Position numbers and translations under genes: made by a program. From Phycisphaerae bacterium (lineage in GTDB: Bacteria; Planctomycetota; Phycisphaerae; Phycisphaerales; UBA1924), in NCBI GenBank assembly GCA_014192545.1, contig BJHL01000003.1, positions 310,001 to 374,000 of the forward strand: 64,000 bases of DNA. Direction: 5' to 3'. Each line of letters opens with the position of its first letter. Position 1 is the first letter of the stretch. Of the stretch, positions 9,506 through 17,741 are shown one piece after another. The notes below the pieces were generated by a model. It saw only the letters and a program-made list of their open reading frames with translations, ran no database searches and had not been told where the DNA came from.

Positions 9506-9536
9506 AAACCCCTGCAGCCTCCTGCAGGGGTTTTTC
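9506..9536 (+). terminator. Terminator of the acyl-CoA dehydrogenase gene (bidirectional)
   Basis: Stem CCCCTGCAG (9509-9517) / CTGCAGGGG (9522-9530) extended by AAA/TTT, followed by TTTTT. It also lies just beyond the stop of the minus-strand response regulator (9555), with an A-run on the other side, so it can serve both. Confidence 0.9.
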
Positions 9537-9554
9537 ACTTCTCTGGCTGCTGTT

Positions 9555-9965
9555 TCATTCTTCGTCCATCAACTCCGCCACCGTGTCAATCAGCTTATTC
9601 AGCGGCACGGGCTTGTGCAGGTACGCATCTGCACCCAGGCTCTCGGCATAGGCCTCGTGGCGTTTGCCTTCGTTGGCGGTCACCATGATGACGGCGGGGG
9701 CTTCTTCGGTGCCTTTGATTTTTTCGAGCACCAGGAAGCCGCTGCGCTTGGGGAGCATCATGTCGAGGATGACGACATCGGGCTCGTCGCTTTGGCAGAT
9801 GCGGACGGCGTCGTTGCCGTCGCGGCAGAGTTGGGTGAGGGCACCTTCGGCTTGGAAAGCGGCGTCGAAACTTTGCAGCACGTCCTCGTCATCGTCGACG
9901 ATGAGCACGCGGACGTCTTCGAGTCGGCGGCGGGGGCGGGCGAGCGGGGCGGGGGTGTCGGTCAT
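9555..9965 (-). CDS. Single-domain response regulator (CheY-like receiver)
   Basis: 136 aa: a receiver domain with a short N-terminal Pro/Arg-rich tail and no output domain. Acidic pocket Asp24/Asp25, phospho-acceptor Asp68 (VVILDMMLP), switch Thr96 (MVTAN) and Lys118 (HKPV) are all present, so it should be phosphorylated by a histidine kinase and act through a partner protein. ATG 9965 is preceded by GAGGAG; a TTG at 9974 in frame is the alternative. No kinase gene is adjacent. Confidence 0.93.
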   Translation of the reverse strand: MTDTPAPLARPRRRLEDVRVLIVDDDEDVLQSFDAAFQAEGALTQLCRDGNDAVRICQSDEPDVVILDMMLPKRSGFLVLEKIKGTEEAPAVIMVTANEGKRHEAYAESLGADAYLHKPVPLNKLIDTVAELMDEE

Positions 9966-10129
9966 CACGGGCAAGGCTCCTCGATAGCGTGTAGCTGGGT
10001 GACGATACGTGCGGGCGGGGTGGGAAGGTTGCTGGGATAGTCAGGAAGGGGAGGGGTGAATCCGAAAACAGGTGCAGGGATCAGGGTGTAGGTTGAGTGG
10101 CGTGGGTGCAAATCGGCGCAACTGGTGGT

Positions 10130-10167
10130 TGATCCGGACCTTCGCAGGGCCTCAGGTCCGGCGTCGG
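10130..10167 (+). repeat. Dispersed palindromic repeat, copy 2
   Basis: Arms CCGGACCT (10134-10141) and AGGTCCGG (10154-10161), then CGTCGG. Inverted relative to copy 1, one loop difference. Confidence 0.85.
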
Positions 10168-10209
10168 AAGCGCGAAAATTCGGGCGGTTTTGCCCCGCCG
10201 GGGGCCGCG

Positions 10210-10236
10210 GGGGCTGCTTCCGCGAAGAGCAGCCCC
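10210..10236. repeat. GC-rich hairpin near the palindromic repeat
   Basis: Perfect 9-bp arms GGGGCTGCT (10210-10218) and AGCAGCCCC (10228-10236) with loop TCCGCGAAG. No T-run on either side, so it does not look like a terminator. Confidence 0.6.
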
Positions 10237-10317
10237 GCACGCGGCGACACGCCGGCCAGGACGATCAGCCCCGCGCTCCCCACGACGGGTGCGGGACTGC
10301 GATGGGAGGAATATACC

Positions 10318-10359
10318 ATGAAACGCGTGGTTTGGGAACCCCCAAAACGCCATTTTTAG
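10318..10359 (+). CDS. Possible 13-residue leader-like peptide
   Basis: ATG preceded at 7 nt by GGGAGGA opens a 13-codon frame (MKRVVWEPPKRHF) closed by TAG. The ribosome site is stronger than that of most genes here, but the peptide has no known relative and the next plus-strand gene (purM) starts 586 bp away. It may be chance or the remains of a gene start. Confidence 0.2.
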   Translation: MKRVVWEPPKRHF

Positions 10360-10526
10360 CGTTCAAGTTGGCTTCTGAGGCGTCTTGAAGCGGGGACGTA
10401 AAATCGAATCTTGACCATTCGTCGTGCGAGCAAGATGCTGTTGTGCGATCAACGGCATCCTCAATTTGGCAAGCGACGCGACAGCGGTGGTCGTATTGGG
10501 ATTTAGCCCTATTTTGTCAAGTGCGT

Positions 10527-10868
10527 TCATTCCACGTCGACGAGCCCCTGCTCGATAATGTGTCGCGTTATTTCATACGCGAGCATCTCATAATGCTCGG
10601 GGCCCGGTCTGTCGTCCCCATATGTGATCACAATCTTGGCAAAAAGATGCCGAAAGTTTTCGTCGCACGCTGCGGCAACACCGCTTGCGACGTGAGGAAT
10701 GATGTCTTTCCAATCGACGCGTCGAGTTCCGTCCGAAGGCACGAACCGCATGATGAGTTCAGGCTGGTTCACAGGCCGAGAGCTCAAAGCCAAGCCCAGA
10801 AAGCAATGCCTCGGCCCAGTGATCTTGGAACTGCAAATGCAACCGTCTTGGATCACGAATTGCGGCAT
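10527..10868 (-). CDS. Hypothetical protein
   Basis: 113 aa, no recognised family. The C-terminal 60 residues read like a folded alpha/beta protein (FAKIVITYGDDRP; EMLAYEITRHIIEQ), which argues for a real gene over the overlapping plus-strand frame. No signal peptide or membrane segment. No good ribosome site precedes the ATG at 10868; internal starts are possible. Convergent with nothing; purM starts 76 bp away, divergent. Confidence 0.5.
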   Translation of the reverse strand: MPQFVIQDGCICSSKITGPRHCFLGLALSSRPVNQPELIMRFVPSDGTRRVDWKDIIPHVASGVAAACDENFRHLFAKIVITYGDDRPGPEHYEMLAYEITRHIIEQGLVDVE

Positions 10869-10944
10869 GCGCTATTCGACAAGAGTAGCGCTGAACCATA
10901 CTGGCTCTCGCAACATCCGCTATTCAACGGGCTATTCTCGGTGC

Positions 10945-12114
10945 ATGAGCCGCACTGCTTCCAAGCCTGCTTCCAAGTCGCTCACGTACGCCGATGCTGG
11001 CGTGGATATTGATCGCAAGGATGCGTTTACCGAGAGCCTCGACAAGGTGCTGCGGCGGACGTATACCGACCGCGTGCTGCCGAATCCGGGCGGGTTTGCG
11101 GGGCTGTTTCGGCTGGATTACAACCATCGGCTGTTCAAGCGGAACTACAAGGACCCGGTGCTGGTTGCGTGCTGCGATGGCGTGGGGACGAAGGTCAAAC
11201 TCGCGACCGAGATGGGGATTTTTGATACGGTCGGGATTGATCTGGTTGCGATGAACGTGAACGACCTGATTGTGCAGGGGGCTGAGCCGCTGTTTTTTCT
11301 GGATTACATCGCGACGCCTTCGGTGGATGACACCACGCTGCATGCGCTGGTGCGGGGCATTGCGGAAGGTTGCCGGCAGAGTGGCGCGGCGCTACTTGGC
11401 GGCGAGACGGCACACATGCCAGACCTGTACAACAAGGGTGATTTTGATCTGGCGGGCTTTTGCGTGGGTGTGATGGAGTTGAAGCGGCGGCAGCAACCCA
11501 GCAACGTGAGAGTTGGCGATGTGATTCTGGGGCTTGCGAGTGATGGCATTCATAGCAACGGGTACACGCTGGTGCGGAAGGTTGTGAAGGAAGCCAAGCT
11601 TGATTTGCGGGGCGTGTACGAAGAACTGTCGCCGCGTGAAGTAGCGACGGGCAGCGGGAAACGCAATCGCGCGAGCAGCAAGGCGGCGAAGCAGCAAACG
11701 AAGCCGATGCCCGCGCGGTTGTTGGGTGAGGTGTTGCTGACGCCGACGCGCATTTACGCTGAGCCGATTACGAAACTGCTGCGCTCGTATCGCGTGAAGA
11801 ACGTGATTACGGGAATGGCGCACATTACGGGCTCGGGCATGGCGGGGAATTTGTGCCGGGCGTTGCCCAGCAATCTTGACGCGAAGGTTGATCGCGCGAG
11901 TTGGCCGAGGCTGCCGGTCTTTGAGTTTTTGCAGGCTAAGGGGAACATTCCTGAAGAGGAAATGTGGCGCGTGTTCAATATGGGGATTGGGTACTGCGTG
12001 ATCGTGAAGCCGGCGTTTGCAGACTCGGTAATGGAGCGGCTGAGTGAGTACGGGGAGAAGGTGTATCGGATTGGGGAGGTGGTGAAGGGGAAGGGAGAGG
12101 TGCGGTGGGGGTGA
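10945..12114 (+). CDS. purM: Phosphoribosylformylglycinamidine cyclo-ligase
   Basis: 389 aa cytoplasmic enzyme making AIR from FGAM with ATP (purine pathway step 5). Characteristic stretches: YADAGVDID at the N-terminus, CCDGVGTKVKLA, NDLIVQGAEPLFFLDY, LLGGETAHMPDLY and GLASDGIHSNGYTLVR (AIR-synthase family). The C-terminal half has HITGSGMAGN and FNMGIGYCVIV. About 40 residues longer than E. coli PurM, largely from a basic low-complexity insert near residues 234-258 (GSGKRNRASSKAAKQQTK). Start ATG 10945 chosen to match the family N-terminus; the frame extends upstream. Confidence 0.96.
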   Translation: MSRTASKPASKSLTYADAGVDIDRKDAFTESLDKVLRRTYTDRVLPNPGGFAGLFRLDYNHRLFKRNYKDPVLVACCDGVGTKVKLATEMGIFDTVGIDLVAMNVNDLIVQGAEPLFFLDYIATPSVDDTTLHALVRGIAEGCRQSGAALLGGETAHMPDLYNKGDFDLAGFCVGVMELKRRQQPSNVRVGDVILGLASDGIHSNGYTLVRKVVKEAKLDLRGVYEELSPREVATGSGKRNRASSKAAKQQTKPMPARLLGEVLLTPTRIYAEPITKLLRSYRVKNVITGMAHITGSGMAGNLCRALPSNLDAKVDRASWPRLPVFEFLQAKGNIPEEEMWRVFNMGIGYCVIVKPAFADSVMERLSEYGEKVYRIGEVVKGKGEVRWG

Positions 12115-12164
12115 AGAAGTAGGCACTAGGGACTAGGGATTGGGCACTGGGGTTAAGACAGGGA

Positions 12165-12671
12165 TCATTTTTCCACAAATGTCCCCTTCGCGCGATCTTT
12201 CGTGACGTTCGGAAACGCCAGCGCTCTGCCGTGTGCGACGCAGTAGACGCCGGGTTTGACGACGCCTGCGGCGAAGACGGCTTCGGTGAGATTTTGCAGG
12301 GCGTCGCTGCGGACCATTTCGTAGGGGCGCATTGCGCCGGTTAGGATGATGGGGGCGGTGGTGGTTGCGAAGCGGTCGTGGAGGGCTTTGCCGGTGAGTT
12401 CGAGGGTGTCGGTGCCGTGCAGAATGACGATGCCGGTGGGCTGGGTTCGCAGGACGGCTTCGACGGCTTCGGCGATGGTTTTGCGGTCTTCTTCGGTCAT
12501 GTGCAGGCTGTCTTTGCTCATGAGTTCGATGACGTTGATGGCGGTGTCGGCGAGCCGCAGTCGGCGGAGCATGCGATCAACGATGCTGCGCGTGTTGCCG
12601 AGCGAGCCGGTGGCTTCGTCGTAGGTTTTTTCAATGGTGCCGCCGGTGGTGATGAGAGCGATATGCCGCAT
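12165..12671 (-). CDS. Short asparaginase-domain protein (N-terminal domain only)
   Basis: 168 aa, half the length of L-asparaginases (about 330). It has the N-terminal asparaginase active-site motifs TTGGTIEKTYDE (nucleophile Thr) and HGTDTLELTG, and ends after GVYCVAHGRALAF with no C-terminal domain. Short stand-alone proteins with this layout are known in many bacteria, so this is probably an intact member rather than a truncation. Substrate unknown. Start ATG 12671. It lies just downstream of aroA on the same strand (54 bp), so the two may be co-transcribed. Confidence 0.8.
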   Translation of the reverse strand: MRHIALITTGGTIEKTYDEATGSLGNTRSIVDRMLRRLRLADTAINVIELMSKDSLHMTEEDRKTIAEAVEAVLRTQPTGIVILHGTDTLELTGKALHDRFATTTAPIILTGAMRPYEMVRSDALQNLTEAVFAAGVVKPGVYCVAHGRALAFPNVTKDRAKGTFVEK

Positions 12672-12712
12672 GGGGAGCAATGGTACGGAAGCATCCCGGA
12701 GTGGTTTTATCA

Positions 12713-12744
12713 CCCACTCACCCACTCACCCACTCACCCGCTCG
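12713..12744. repeat. Octanucleotide tandem repeat (CCCACTCA) at the aroA stop
   Basis: Three perfect copies of CCCACTCA (12713-12736) and a degenerate fourth. The aroA stop codon and last codons are read from this repeat. Confidence 0.85.
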
Positions 12745-14225
12745 CCCTCACCCCACCACTTAGCGAAGTCTGCCCAGTAACCCACGTACGTCTTCGCAAC
12801 GCACTGCGGTTCGACGATCACGACATTGGGGCGACGCAAGGCGATCAGGCTCAGGGCCATCGCCATGCGGTGATCGTCGTAGGTTGCGAACTCGACGAGT
12901 GGTGCGGCGGGCGAGCAGTCGAAGCCTCCGGCGGGCGGCGTGATCGTCAACGCATCGGGATCGCCTTGCGCGCCGACGTCCACTCGCACGCCCAGTTTGC
13001 TGAGTTCAGCGCGAACGGCCTCGATGCGATCTGTTTCCTTGACGCGAAGGGTGCGTAAGCCGTGAAGCACGCTGGTGCCTTTCGCGAAACACGCCACGCT
13101 TGCGAGCGTCATCGCTGCGTCGGGCATGTCGGACAGATCGGCGAGAATGGGCGATAGCTCGGCGGGTCCGGTCACGGTGGTGAGGTCATCACCTGCGTCG
13201 TTGGTCGTGCGATCTACTTCGGCGCCCATTCTCGCGAGCAGGTCGGGAAATGACGCATCACCTTGCAGGCTGCGTTTGCCCAGGCCCGGCGTCTCGCACG
13301 TTACTCCGGGCAGCAGTGTTGCGGCGGCCCATGCGTAGGTTGCGCCGCTGGCGTCGGGCTCGATGTCGTACTTGAAGGCGGGCATGCCGCATGGAGCGAT
13401 CGTGCTCCGCACTTCGCGATCAATCACGCCGCGCACGCGGATGACGCGCAAATCTTCGCTGCATTGCACGCTTGCGCCGAGCCGAGCGAGAAGGCCCAGG
13501 GACATGCGCACGTAGCTTTCGCTGGTGAGTGTGCCGGCGCTGCGGAGCATGATGCCGCCTGGCAAGAACGCGGCGGCGAGCAGCACCGCGCTGACGAACT
13601 GGCTGCTTTGCGTGGTGCCGATTGTGAGTTCGCGTCGCGTTGCGTTGAGCGGAGCGGGCACGATGCGCATCGGCGGGTAGCCGTCGCGCAGGGCGAAAGA
13701 AACTTCGCAGCCGAGTTGCCGGAGGACCTCAGCGAGTTCGCCGATTGGGCGCTCGCGCATGCGGGCGTTGCCGTCGATCGTGATAGGGTGCTGAGCGAGC
13801 GTGGCGCAGCCGGCGAGAAAACGCGTTGCGGTGCCGGCGTTGTTGAGGTTGAGCGTGACTTCGCCAGTTGTGCGCCATGTGCCATCGACGCCTGTGACGC
13901 GGACGCAGCGCGGATCGCTGGCGTTGATTGTCGCGCCCAGCGTCGAAAGTGCGGCGAGCATGCGCTGGGCGTCGTCGGCGTCGAGCAGTGCGCCGCGCAG
14001 TTCGCTCTCGCCGCGAGCCAAGGCGGCGAGCAGCAGTGCGCGATTGCTCAGACTCTTGCTGCCGGGAGGCGTGATGACGACTCGCGTTCCGGGCTTGACG
14101 ACTGGCGGTAGCGGCAGGTGCAAATGCGCGGGCATTTGTGCAATTGGAAATCGCAGGGCAGCTTCGAGCTGGCTTTGCGAGCGCGTGTGCGGTTGGGCTT
14201 CGGGTTGGCGCGCTGCATCGCTCAT
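12726..14225 (-). CDS. aroA: 3-phosphoshikimate 1-carboxyvinyltransferase (EPSP synthase)
   Basis: 499 aa enzyme of the shikimate pathway, transferring enolpyruvyl from PEP to shikimate-3-phosphate. Motifs: PPGSKSLSNRALLLAAL (substrate-binding Lys), NNAGTATRFL, GNARMRERPIGEL, QSSQFVSAVLLAA, LRVKETDRI and YDDHRMAMAL. About 60 residues longer than usual, mostly a Gln/Ala-rich N-terminal extension before residue 45. Start ATG 14225 (MSDAARQ) is the first reasonable ATG; a later start cannot be excluded. The 3' end runs into the octanucleotide repeat. The valS stop is 83 bp upstream on the same strand. Confidence 0.95.
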   Translation of the reverse strand: MSDAARQPEAQPHTRSQSQLEAALRFPIAQMPAHLHLPLPPVVKPGTRVVITPPGSKSLSNRALLLAALARGESELRGALLDADDAQRMLAALSTLGATINASDPRCVRVTGVDGTWRTTGEVTLNLNNAGTATRFLAGCATLAQHPITIDGNARMRERPIGELAEVLRQLGCEVSFALRDGYPPMRIVPAPLNATRRELTIGTTQSSQFVSAVLLAAAFLPGGIMLRSAGTLTSESYVRMSLGLLARLGASVQCSEDLRVIRVRGVIDREVRSTIAPCGMPAFKYDIEPDASGATYAWAAATLLPGVTCETPGLGKRSLQGDASFPDLLARMGAEVDRTTNDAGDDLTTVTGPAELSPILADLSDMPDAAMTLASVACFAKGTSVLHGLRTLRVKETDRIEAVRAELSKLGVRVDVGAQGDPDALTITPPAGGFDCSPAAPLVEFATYDDHRMAMALSLIALRRPNVVIVEPQCVAKTYVGYWADFAKWWGEGERVSG

Positions 14226-14308
14226 GCTTGTCGACCAAGCTGTGCGAACACAGTGCTGCACACAGCCAAGATTCTCTCTCCACATCTCACGAACTACTGA
14301 AAACTTGC

Positions 14309-17300
14309 TTACAACTTCGCCAAGGCGGCCGCTGCGGCGTCGCGATCGGCTTTTGCTTTCGTCAATTGATCGCGGGTTTGCTGCACCATTGCAGGCGGCG
14401 CGCGATCGGCATAACCGGGATTGTTCAAACGTCCTTCGAGCGTTGCGATGCTCTTGTCCATGTCGGCAATTTGCTTGGTCAACCGAGCCTTCTCAGCGTC
14501 GTTGGCGTCGCCGCCAGTTGCTGCAGCGGCGGCGGCTTCGGCGGGATCAATCAAGTTGCTGACGCGCAGTTCGGCACCTTCGAACGCGAAGGGCACGCCG
14601 GTTTGCGTAGCGTCTGTCGCGATGATGTCGATACCTGCGAAGGTTTTGATGAGATCGTCGATGCCGGTGAGCTTGAGGCTTGCGGGCACATGCAGTGTGA
14701 TTTTGCGAGCGGGCTTGACTTGATGCTTGGCGCGAATGTCGCGAATGAGTGCGACTAGGGCTTGCACGCGGGCGAATTCACGCTCGGCATTTTCGTCACG
14801 CAGCGATGCATCAACCTTGGGCCAGCCTGCGGTGCAGAGTGTGCCGAGTTTGGTTGCGGGCGTGAGGGTGATGCCAGCGACCGTCGCGGTTTGGATGTGG
14901 CGGATGTGTTGGAAGAGCGTTTCGGTCACGAAGGGCATGACCGGGTGCAGCAGGCGAATGATCGCGTCGAGTGATTGTGCGAGCACGGCTTGCTGCTGGG
15001 GCGAATTCGCGACTGTGGGCTTGATGCCTTCGAGGTACCAGTCGCAGAAGTCGTTCCAGAGGAGCGTGTAGCAGCCCATGGCGTATTCGCTGAACTGATA
15101 TTGCGCCAGCGACGCATCGGCGGCGTGGACGCCCGTCGCCAGACGCGAGAGCATCCAGCGATCAATCAGCGACAGGTGGGTCGCCCCTCCGGGGCGGCCG
15201 GAAGCCAGCGATGCGGAAGTCGCGGGTGATTCGCTTCGCTGCTCCGCAGCGACCTCGCCACGGAGTGGCGAGCCACCAATCATGGAGAGCGCGAAGCGCG
15301 ACGCATTCCACAACTTGTTGGCGAAGTTACGACCCAGGTCGAACTTCGGACTTGTGTTTTTGCCTGTTTTTGAGTCCTTTTGCACGGGCAGGCGGACGTC
15401 TTGCGTGTCGGTTGCCATTTGGCAGAGCGTGAAGCGCATGGCGTCGCTGCCGTGTGATTCGATGATGTCCAGCGGGTCCACGCCGTTGCCCAGGCTCTTG
15501 GACATCTTGCGGCCTTCGCCGTCTTGGATGACGGCGTGGATGTAGACGTGCTTGAAAGGCACGGGGCCGGGTAGTGACGAAGTGACGGAGTGACGGAGTG
15601 ACGAAGTGGAAGACGGCGAGGCGACTTCGTCACTTCGTTTCTTCGTCACTTCGTCACTTCTGAAGTAGCGATTGAACATCACCATGCGGCTGACCCAGAG
15701 GGTGATGATCTCGCGGGCGGTGCAGAGGGTGCTGGTGGGGTTGAAGGCTTCGAGCATGCCTTCGTTGCCGGGGAAGGCGCGCGGGTTGGGCCAGCCCATG
15801 GTGGAGAGTGGCCAGAGGGCGGAGGAGAACCAGGTGTCGAGGACGTCGGGGTCGCGATCTGTCTCGGGCGGATACACGTGTTCAGTGAGCCACGTCCAGT
15901 CGGATCCGACCGCTGATGCCGCGGGCAACTCGTACCACTTGTCCTTCGTTTCGAGAATCACAGCGAGCAAGTCATCCAAGCACCGCTCGGCTGCCACCGT
16001 CCGCGCACAGATGTCGAGCCGACCATCGTCGAAACTCTCACCGCACAAGCGCATCGCCACATCGCCGCTCACGCCGTACGCAGTGAGTACACGTTGCACG
16101 ATTTCTTGCACACGTTGTGCGGCTGTCGCGAACGAAGTTCCATCGGGCTGGCTATCGAGCGAAAGGCTCCACACCGGAATCCGATGCCCCCACCACAACT
16201 GGCGCGAGATGCACCAGTCGCGGATGTTGTCGTGCCAGTGTTCGTAGGTTTTGGCGTAGCGGGGTGGGAAGAAGGAGAGTTCGCCGTCGGTGGAACGGGC
16301 TTTCAGCCCGTTCGGAACGGGCTGAAAGCCCGTTCCACCGGTGTGGTTGCTGGTGCGTTGCTCGGGCACGAGCGCAGCGTTAGCGGTTCGTGCCATCTTG
16401 GGGTCGGTCACGCGCACGTACCACTGGTCGCTGAGGTAGGGCTCCACAACCGCCTTGCTGCGGTCGGAGAACTTCTTGCTATGCCGCGTCGGCTTGACGC
16501 CTTCGAAGAGGCCGAGCTTGGTGAACTCCTCCACCACCAGCTTGCGAGCTTCTTCCATTTTCTTGCCGAGGAACTCGGGCGGCATTTTCGCACCGTCCCA
16601 GCCGTGCTTGTCACTCACGCGGCCATCGGGCGACATCATGTTGACCATTGCAAGCCCATGCCGCACGCCGATTTCGTAGTCGTTGGTGTCGTGCGCGGGC
16701 GTCATCTTCACGAAGCCGGTGGAGAACTTCGCCTTCGGATCATTCTTCTCCTCGTCCGTGGTTGCCATCGACTCGGGCAGCACCGCGTAGTCATCTGCGA
16801 TGATCGGAATCTCGCGGCCCACGAGCGGCAGTCTCACTTTCTTGCCCACGAGTGCTTTGGCGCGCGAATCGCGCGGATTCATCGCGACTGCGGTATCGCC
16901 CAAATACGTCTCGGGACGGGTGGTCGCGACGGTGATCGTCTCGTCGGAATCAACGAGTGGGTACTTGAGGAAGTAGAACTGGCCATCGACTTCTTCGTCG
17001 TAGCACTCATCATCCGCCACGGCGGTTTGCAAGGCAGGGTCCCAGTTCACGAGGCGTTTGCCGCGGTAGATGAGGCCGTCGCGGAAGAGGATGAAGAAGG
17101 CTTCGCGCACGGCGGTTGCACATTGATCGTCCATCGTGAAACGCTGGCGGTCCCAGTCGCAGGAGCAGCCCATGGCTTTGAGCTGGCCTGTGATGACGGC
17201 TTCGTATTCGTCCTTGAACGCCTGGATTTTCGCGATAAATGCTTCGCGCGTGAAGTCGGTCTTGCGCTTTTTCTCTTCCTTCATCACGCGCTTTTCCACC

Positions 17301-17662
17301 ACCGCTTGCGTGGCGATGCCGGCGTGGTCGGTGCCGGGCATCCAGAGGGTTTCGTAGCCCTTCATGCGATGCATGCGTGCGAGGATGTCTTGCAGCGTGT
17401 TGTTGAGGGCGTGGCCCAGGTGCAACGCCGCCGTCACGTTGGGAGGCGGAATCACAATCGCGTAGGGGTCCTTGGTTCCGCCGTTGGCTTTGACCTGCGA
17501 AGGATCAGCGGCGAAGGCCTTGGCTTTGAGCCAAAGATCCCATGCGGCTTGCTCGTGCTCGATGGGCTTGTAGGCCTTGGCAAGTTCCATGGTCGGGCCT
17601 TGGGCGGTGCCGGGTGATGCGGCAGGATTGGACGCAGAAGATGGAGAAGGCGAAGCGTTCAT
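14309..17662 (-). CDS. valS: Valyl-tRNA synthetase with three repeat-derived insertions
   Basis: 1117 aa against about 880-950 for most bacterial ValRS. Class I signatures are intact: HLGH within PPPNVTAALHLGHALNN, KMSKS in GRKMSKSLGNGVDPLD, the tryptophan-rich CISRQLWWGHRIPVW, and a C-terminal coiled-coil arm (last 70 residues). Three segments look foreign to the family and coincide with DNA repeats: about residues 436-458 (GGTGFQPVPNGLKARST, palindrome 16289-16339), about 667-698 (octanucleotide repeats 15574-15660) and about 796-828 (hairpins 15183-15273). All three keep the frame, so the protein is probably functional, the inserts sitting in surface loops. Start ATG 17662. The only ValRS seen in the window. 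Confidence 0.96.
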   Translation of the reverse strand: MNASPSPSSASNPAASPGTAQGPTMELAKAYKPIEHEQAAWDLWLKAKAFAADPSQVKANGGTKDPYAIVIPPPNVTAALHLGHALNNTLQDILARMHRMKGYETLWMPGTDHAGIATQAVVEKRVMKEEKKRKTDFTREAFIAKIQAFKDEYEAVITGQLKAMGCSCDWDRQRFTMDDQCATAVREAFFILFRDGLIYRGKRLVNWDPALQTAVADDECYDEEVDGQFYFLKYPLVDSDETITVATTRPETYLGDTAVAMNPRDSRAKALVGKKVRLPLVGREIPIIADDYAVLPESMATTDEEKNDPKAKFSTGFVKMTPAHDTNDYEIGVRHGLAMVNMMSPDGRVSDKHGWDGAKMPPEFLGKKMEEARKLVVEEFTKLGLFEGVKPTRHSKKFSDRSKAVVEPYLSDQWYVRVTDPKMARTANAALVPEQRTSNHTGGTGFQPVPNGLKARSTDGELSFFPPRYAKTYEHWHDNIRDWCISRQLWWGHRIPVWSLSLDSQPDGTSFATAAQRVQEIVQRVLTAYGVSGDVAMRLCGESFDDGRLDICARTVAAERCLDDLLAVILETKDKWYELPAASAVGSDWTWLTEHVYPPETDRDPDVLDTWFSSALWPLSTMGWPNPRAFPGNEGMLEAFNPTSTLCTAREIITLWVSRMVMFNRYFRSDEVTKKRSDEVASPSSTSSLRHSVTSSLPGPVPFKHVYIHAVIQDGEGRKMSKSLGNGVDPLDIIESHGSDAMRFTLCQMATDTQDVRLPVQKDSKTGKNTSPKFDLGRNFANKLWNASRFALSMIGGSPLRGEVAAEQRSESPATSASLASGRPGGATHLSLIDRWMLSRLATGVHAADASLAQYQFSEYAMGCYTLLWNDFCDWYLEGIKPTVANSPQQQAVLAQSLDAIIRLLHPVMPFVTETLFQHIRHIQTATVAGITLTPATKLGTLCTAGWPKVDASLRDENAEREFARVQALVALIRDIRAKHQVKPARKITLHVPASLKLTGIDDLIKTFAGIDIIATDATQTGVPFAFEGAELRVSNLIDPAEAAAAAATGGDANDAEKARLTKQIADMDKSIATLEGRLNNPGYADRAPPAMVQQTRDQLTKAKADRDAAAAALAKL
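15183..15273. repeat. Three consecutive triloop hairpins inside valS
   Basis: CGCCCC-TCC-GGGGCG (15183-15197), TCGCTGC-TCC-GCAGCGA (15237-15253) and CTCGCCAC-GGA-GTGGCGAG (15255-15273), all perfect stems with a TCC/GGA triloop. They encode the SPLRGEVAAEQRSES... insert of ValRS. Confidence 0.8.
15574..15660. repeat. Inverted octanucleotide repeat arrays inside valS
   Basis: Left array of four GTGACGAA/GTGACGGA units (15574-15605) and right array of TTCGTCAC-type units (15625-15660). The two arrays are mutually complementary and could fold as one long hairpin. Coding, in frame. Confidence 0.85.
16289..16339. repeat. 51-bp perfect palindrome inside valS
   Basis: 25-bp arms 16289-16313 and 16315-16339 with a single central base. 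Each arm is itself a hairpin (GAACGGGCT-TTC-AGCCCGTTC and its complement), so it can fold as one cruciform or two small hairpins. It encodes the GGTGFQPVPNGLKARST segment of ValRS. Confidence 0.9.
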
Positions 17663-17741
17663 AGCGGGCGATTCTAGCTGCCGAGGTGAAGCATCCGATA
17701 CCCTGTGCGTGCTGCAAACACAATCTCAGGCCCAAACCACT

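Larger units (their letters stand above)
9966..10526. other. 561-bp intergenic region with palindromes
   Basis: No convincing gene. It contains dispersed palindrome copy 2 (10130-10167), a 9-bp stem with a 9-nt loop at 10210-10236, and a 13-codon frame with a strong ribosome site at 10318. It lies upstream of the minus-strand response regulator, whose promoter must be here. Confidence 0.6.

Noticed and set aside
12165-12671. Truncated asparaginase pseudogene
   Set aside because: Ends in the way of known short asparaginase-domain proteins (GVYCVAHG...KGTFVEK) and no C-terminal remnant follows.
15574-15660. CRISPR array
   Set aside because: Period is 8 bp with no unique spacers, and the sequence is within a coding frame.
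16094-17617. 507-codon plus-strand frame
   Set aside because: Shadow of valS; His/Val/Gly-rich without motifs.
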